From DRWZ01 sp964601505 (GTDB taxonomy: Bacteria > Calescibacteriota > Calescibacteriia > Calescibacteriales > Calescibacteriaceae): a DNA stretch of 27,177 bases. Position numbers and translations under genes: made by a program. The notes beneath the pieces are model-generated. The model did no database searches, was not told the origin of the DNA, and worked only from the letters and a program-made list of their open reading frames with translations. Of this stretch, positions 24,758 to 27,177 are shown piece by piece. Every line of letters begins with the position of its first letter. The first letter of the stretch is position 1. The DNA lies in assembly GCA_964601505.1 (NCBI GenBank), contig CAZRNR010000026.1, positions 1-27,177 of the forward strand, read 5' to 3'.

Positions 24758-26126
24758 TATGCTCAGAAAGAATTATGCCTCCACCAATTCTTTTAGCAAG
24801 CAGAAGTTTCCTATCAGCTGACTCAAAAATCTCCCTGATATTTTTCCCATCTTTGGGAAACTCAGAGATGCCTCCCGACATAGAAATCTCTATATTCTCA
24901 CCTAACGATCTTATCTTCTGCAAAATCCTTTTTATTTCATCCATAGTCTTTACAGAATCTGCTCCTAAAAAGACTATAGCAAACTCATCTCCACCAAATC
25001 TTGAAGCTATATCAACTGCTCTTATTTCTGAAATTATTACATTAGAAATCCCCACAATCAGCTTATCTCCGAAACTATAACCAAACCTCATATTAATCTG
25101 CCTAAGCCCATCTACATCAAAAAGAACAAAAGAAAATTTCTTTTTCATAGAGATAAGCTCCTCTACTTTCTTTATCATAGTCGTTCTGTTGATAAGACCT
25201 GTCATAGGATCAGAACTATAAAGGTTCTTTACCTCTTCAAAAAGGTACGCATTTTTTATAGCTATAGCAGCTTGGTCCGCCAGTTTCACAAGAAGTTCTA
25301 TCTCCTCTTCAGAAAATGCACCTACCTTAGGTTTATTGAAGTTAAAAAGTCCTATTACTTCATCTCTGTATTTAAGAGGTATAGATAAAAATGAACCATC
25401 TTCAGCATATTCTCCTTTCCAGTAGAGATACCTGCCATCCCTACGGGTGTCTGGAATATATACAACTTGCCCCGTTGAAAAAGCCAGTCCAGAAACCCCC
25501 TCACTCAGAGAAAATTTAACATTCCTTAAATTGCTTGAAAATCCCCAAACTGCCTTAACTTCAAGAACATCCTTCTCTTTCAGCAGGATAGCAAAATTTT
25601 CTATACCAAGCTTCTCGGAAACAGATCTAACTATGAGATTTGAAAGAGAATCTATATCTAGTGTTGATGCCATTTTTGAGGTAACATCATATATTAACTG
25701 TAAATAATTTATCTTATTCTCCATCTTATTTATCTTTTCTCTATAAGAAACCATTTCTTTCTTTACTAACTCAAATTCCTTTACCTGCTCAAGAAGCATA
25801 TCATACTCTATTTTCTGAATCTCTTTCTCCTGAACCTTTTCAACCAGTTTTTCAAGAACATCAACAAGAGGAAAAACTTCCGATGGAACGAATTCTCTGA
25901 ACTTACTCATATCAGCTATACCTATATTTTCCTTCACCTCTTTTGCAAGATCTGAAACATGAGACATAACCTTATCTTTTATCCTCTTCCTCCCAAGCCA
26001 ACCAAGACCAAATATGAAAACAGCTAAAAAGCTCTTAATATAATCCTCAAATAAACTAGAGTATACTAAAACCCCCACAAGAACTATTGATAGTATAACT
26101 GGAATGTCCTCTTTTCTAATCCTCAT
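24726..26126 (-). CDS. Membrane GAF-GGDEF protein (probable diguanylate cyclase)
   Basis: A 466-residue signalling protein. Two N-terminal membrane helices (about 9-22 and 30-46) precede a coiled coil (about 90-145), a GAF sensor domain (about 155-295) and a GGDEF domain (about 300-455). The active site is a perfect GGDEF (378-382). An I-site RxxD (RAVD, 369-372) lies five residues upstream, so product inhibition by cyclic di-GMP is expected. The family segment DxDxFKxxND is altered to DVDGLRQINM. It most likely makes cyclic di-GMP in response to a ligand in the GAF pocket. A palindrome lies 14 nt upstream of the start. It overlaps pcm and leads a three-gene run. Confidence 0.92.
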   Translation of the reverse strand: MRIRKEDIPVILSIVLVGVLVYSSLFEDYIKSFLAVFIFGLGWLGRKRIKDKVMSHVSDLAKEVKENIGIADMSKFREFVPSEVFPLVDVLEKLVEKVQEKEIQKIEYDMLLEQVKEFELVKKEMVSYREKINKMENKINYLQLIYDVTSKMASTLDIDSLSNLIVRSVSEKLGIENFAILLKEKDVLEVKAVWGFSSNLRNVKFSLSEGVSGLAFSTGQVVYIPDTRRDGRYLYWKGEYAEDGSFLSIPLKYRDEVIGLFNFNKPKVGAFSEEEIELLVKLADQAAIAIKNAYLFEEVKNLYSSDPMTGLINRTTMIKKVEELISMKKKFSFVLFDVDGLRQINMRFGYSFGDKLIVGISNVIISEIRAVDIASRFGGDEFAIVFLGADSVKTMDEIKRILQKIRSLGENIEISMSGGISEFPKDGKNIREIFESADRKLLLAKRIGGGIILSEHNGKQDEKRDS

Positions 26127-26319
26127 ACAAATATAAAATTTTGTTATGTAACAAACATACTAAAAACAAACAGAAAAGAATGACAAATGAAACAATGGAA
26201 AACAGTAATTTTTTACAAAATAAAGTTATTTACAATGAACATAAAATCAAAAAGAATATATTTACAGAGAAACAAAAGCCGTAATGTTCTCCTTTCTTTC
26301 GTGAAATGTATCCAAATAT
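26127..26319. other. Non-coding spacer upstream of the GGDEF gene
   Basis: This A/T-rich spacer lies between the start of the GGDEF gene and the end of the decayed nuclease gene. Apart from the palindrome at 26140-26155 I see no gene, repeat or clear promoter. Confidence 0.5.
26140..26155 (-). promoter_or_regulatory. Palindrome upstream of the GGDEF gene, possible operator
   Basis: TTTGTTA-CA-TAACAAA on the minus strand is a perfect inverted repeat with 7-base arms around a 2-base centre. It begins 14 nt upstream of the ATG, just upstream of a TTATATT box. The position would let a dimeric regulator block or guide the promoter. No regulator gene in the window points to it. Confidence 0.3.
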
Positions 26320-27177
26320 TTACATATCACTAAAACCTAAATACTTCTCCCAGTATCTCCTCACCTTTATCTGCTCTGATTCTCCCTTTTTTCCCTTTTT
26401 CTTACCATTACTCACTCTCTTTCCCCCAACAATCTTTAACTCAAATATATATACCCTTCCATAGTATATCACCGTCAAATCAATTCTGCACTCGTATCCT
26501 CTACCCTAACCTCCGAACCTAAAATATGCATAAAGTATTGAAGCATAAAATCCCTCATATCCTGATACCATTGTTCTCCTATACAAATCATATGGCATCC
26601 CAGCAAAAATGAGAAAACAGCTTCCTTAGGTGCTGTGTCAACAAATTTTTATCCTCAAATTACAAATTTATGCAAGAGGAAATTGACAATTTTTGGTACA
26701 TATTTATTTGACAAAGCACTCTAAGTCCCTCAAGTCTCCCCTCCATCAAATGTGTCTTTACCCTATCCTTAAAAATCCTTACTCCTCAATATGAAATAAA
26801 GAAGATAACTTGAAAAGCTTATCCTGCTTTCCTTGTTTGGAAAAGTAAGAACGTATCTAATACCTTCTGGTTCTTGCCTCCATTCATTTACATTCAAATA
26901 ACCAATCTGAAACAAAAGATCCTCTGGTTCAATAAAATCAACACATATTAACCTCTCACGTGCTTCAAGATTTTCCATCTTTGGAATGGAAAAGCTTTTC
27001 CCAATCAAAAGCTTTATCAGAAAAGTATGAGTCACAGCTTCAAACCGGTATACTCTGAATTACACCTCTCAGAAAAATATAAATGAACCAAGCTTTGAGA
27101 AGAAATCCAAAGGTGAACTACTCCACCTTACAGAAGATGGAACTTCCTGCTTCATAGAGGTTTTTCACCTCTCACAG
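26320..27177 (-). pseudogene. Degenerate AAA-ATPase/PD-(D/E)XK nuclease protein (DUF1703-like), partial
   Basis: Pieces of one protein lie in order but in different frames on the minus strand. FEAVTHTFLIKLL and LLFQIGYLNVNEW (27050-26840) match the region after the ATPase domain. VKTHLMEGRLEGL (about 26755-26715) matches the linker. GMPYDLYRRTM and YEGFYASILYAYF (about 26605-26535) lead into the nuclease domain, whose CRIDLTVIYYGRVYIFELKI (26488-26429) holds the Asp and the ExK of the active site; the frame ends at TAA 26322-26320. At least two frame changes and several stops separate the pieces, and the part near the right edge also has stops. The gene is dead as given. These AAA-ATPase_like/PDDEXK_9 proteins are common, mobile-like and often decayed. 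The family call rests on motif memory, not a search. Confidence 0.6.

Noticed and set aside
1..27177. CRISPR array, tRNA, rRNA or intact insertion sequence
   Set aside because: No regularly spaced repeats, cloverleaf-like segments, rRNA signatures or transposase motifs were recognised on either strand.

Overview
The window is AT-rich bacterial DNA. It is dense with genes, uses AGA/AGG for Arg and ATA for Ile heavily, and carries bacterial housekeeping genes (NAD-dependent DNA ligase, DprA, ComEC, Pcm, NuoC-NuoD). The codon bias and A/T-rich, purine-loaded style suggest a thermophile or moderate thermophile. A TolQ/ExbB/MotA-type proton channel, a LysM/M23 lipoprotein and a surface-sugar cluster suggest a diderm. 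I cannot name the phylum from sequence alone. Start signals are mixed: a few genes have strong Shine-Dalgarno sequences, but many have none and a TATA-like box close to the start codon.

Layout. (1) 1-5046, minus strand: a run from an acyl-CoA carboxyltransferase into dprA, a small frame-disrupted gene, an unknown 184-aa protein and comEC, which runs off the left edge. The dprA-to-comEC junctions are ATGA, 8 nt and TAATG, so these four look like one translationally coupled competence operon containing two undescribed genes. (2) 5298-9384, plus strand: a fused NuoC-NuoD subunit with no other complex I gene nearby, a DUF1015 protein and a radical SAM/SPASM enzyme. (3) 9512-20120, mixed strands: a surface polysaccharide cluster with three glycosyltransferases, an asparagine-synthase-type amidotransferase, a SAM methyltransferase and two overlapping DegT-family genes. 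One DegT protein has His in place of the PLP lysine (ColD-like sugar 3-dehydratase) and the other keeps the lysine (perosamine-synthase-like aminotransferase). A lone TolQ/ExbB-type protein and an SDR epimerase/reductase follow. (4) 20520-26126, minus strand: ligA, a PEBP/YbhB protein, a LysM-M23 lipoprotein, pcm and a GAF-GGDEF protein. The pcm/NlpD-like adjacency recalls the proteobacterial pcm-nlpD order. (5) 26320-27177, minus strand: a decaying AAA-ATPase/PD-(D/E)XK nuclease gene, running off the right edge.

How the genes fit together. The DegT pair implies a nucleotide sugar that is deoxygenated at C3 and then aminated. The amidotransferase, methyltransferase and glycosyltransferases would decorate and assemble a surface glycan. 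DprA and ComEC supply the recombination-mediator and DNA-channel functions of natural transformation. No rRNA, tRNA, CRISPR array or intact transposase was recognised.
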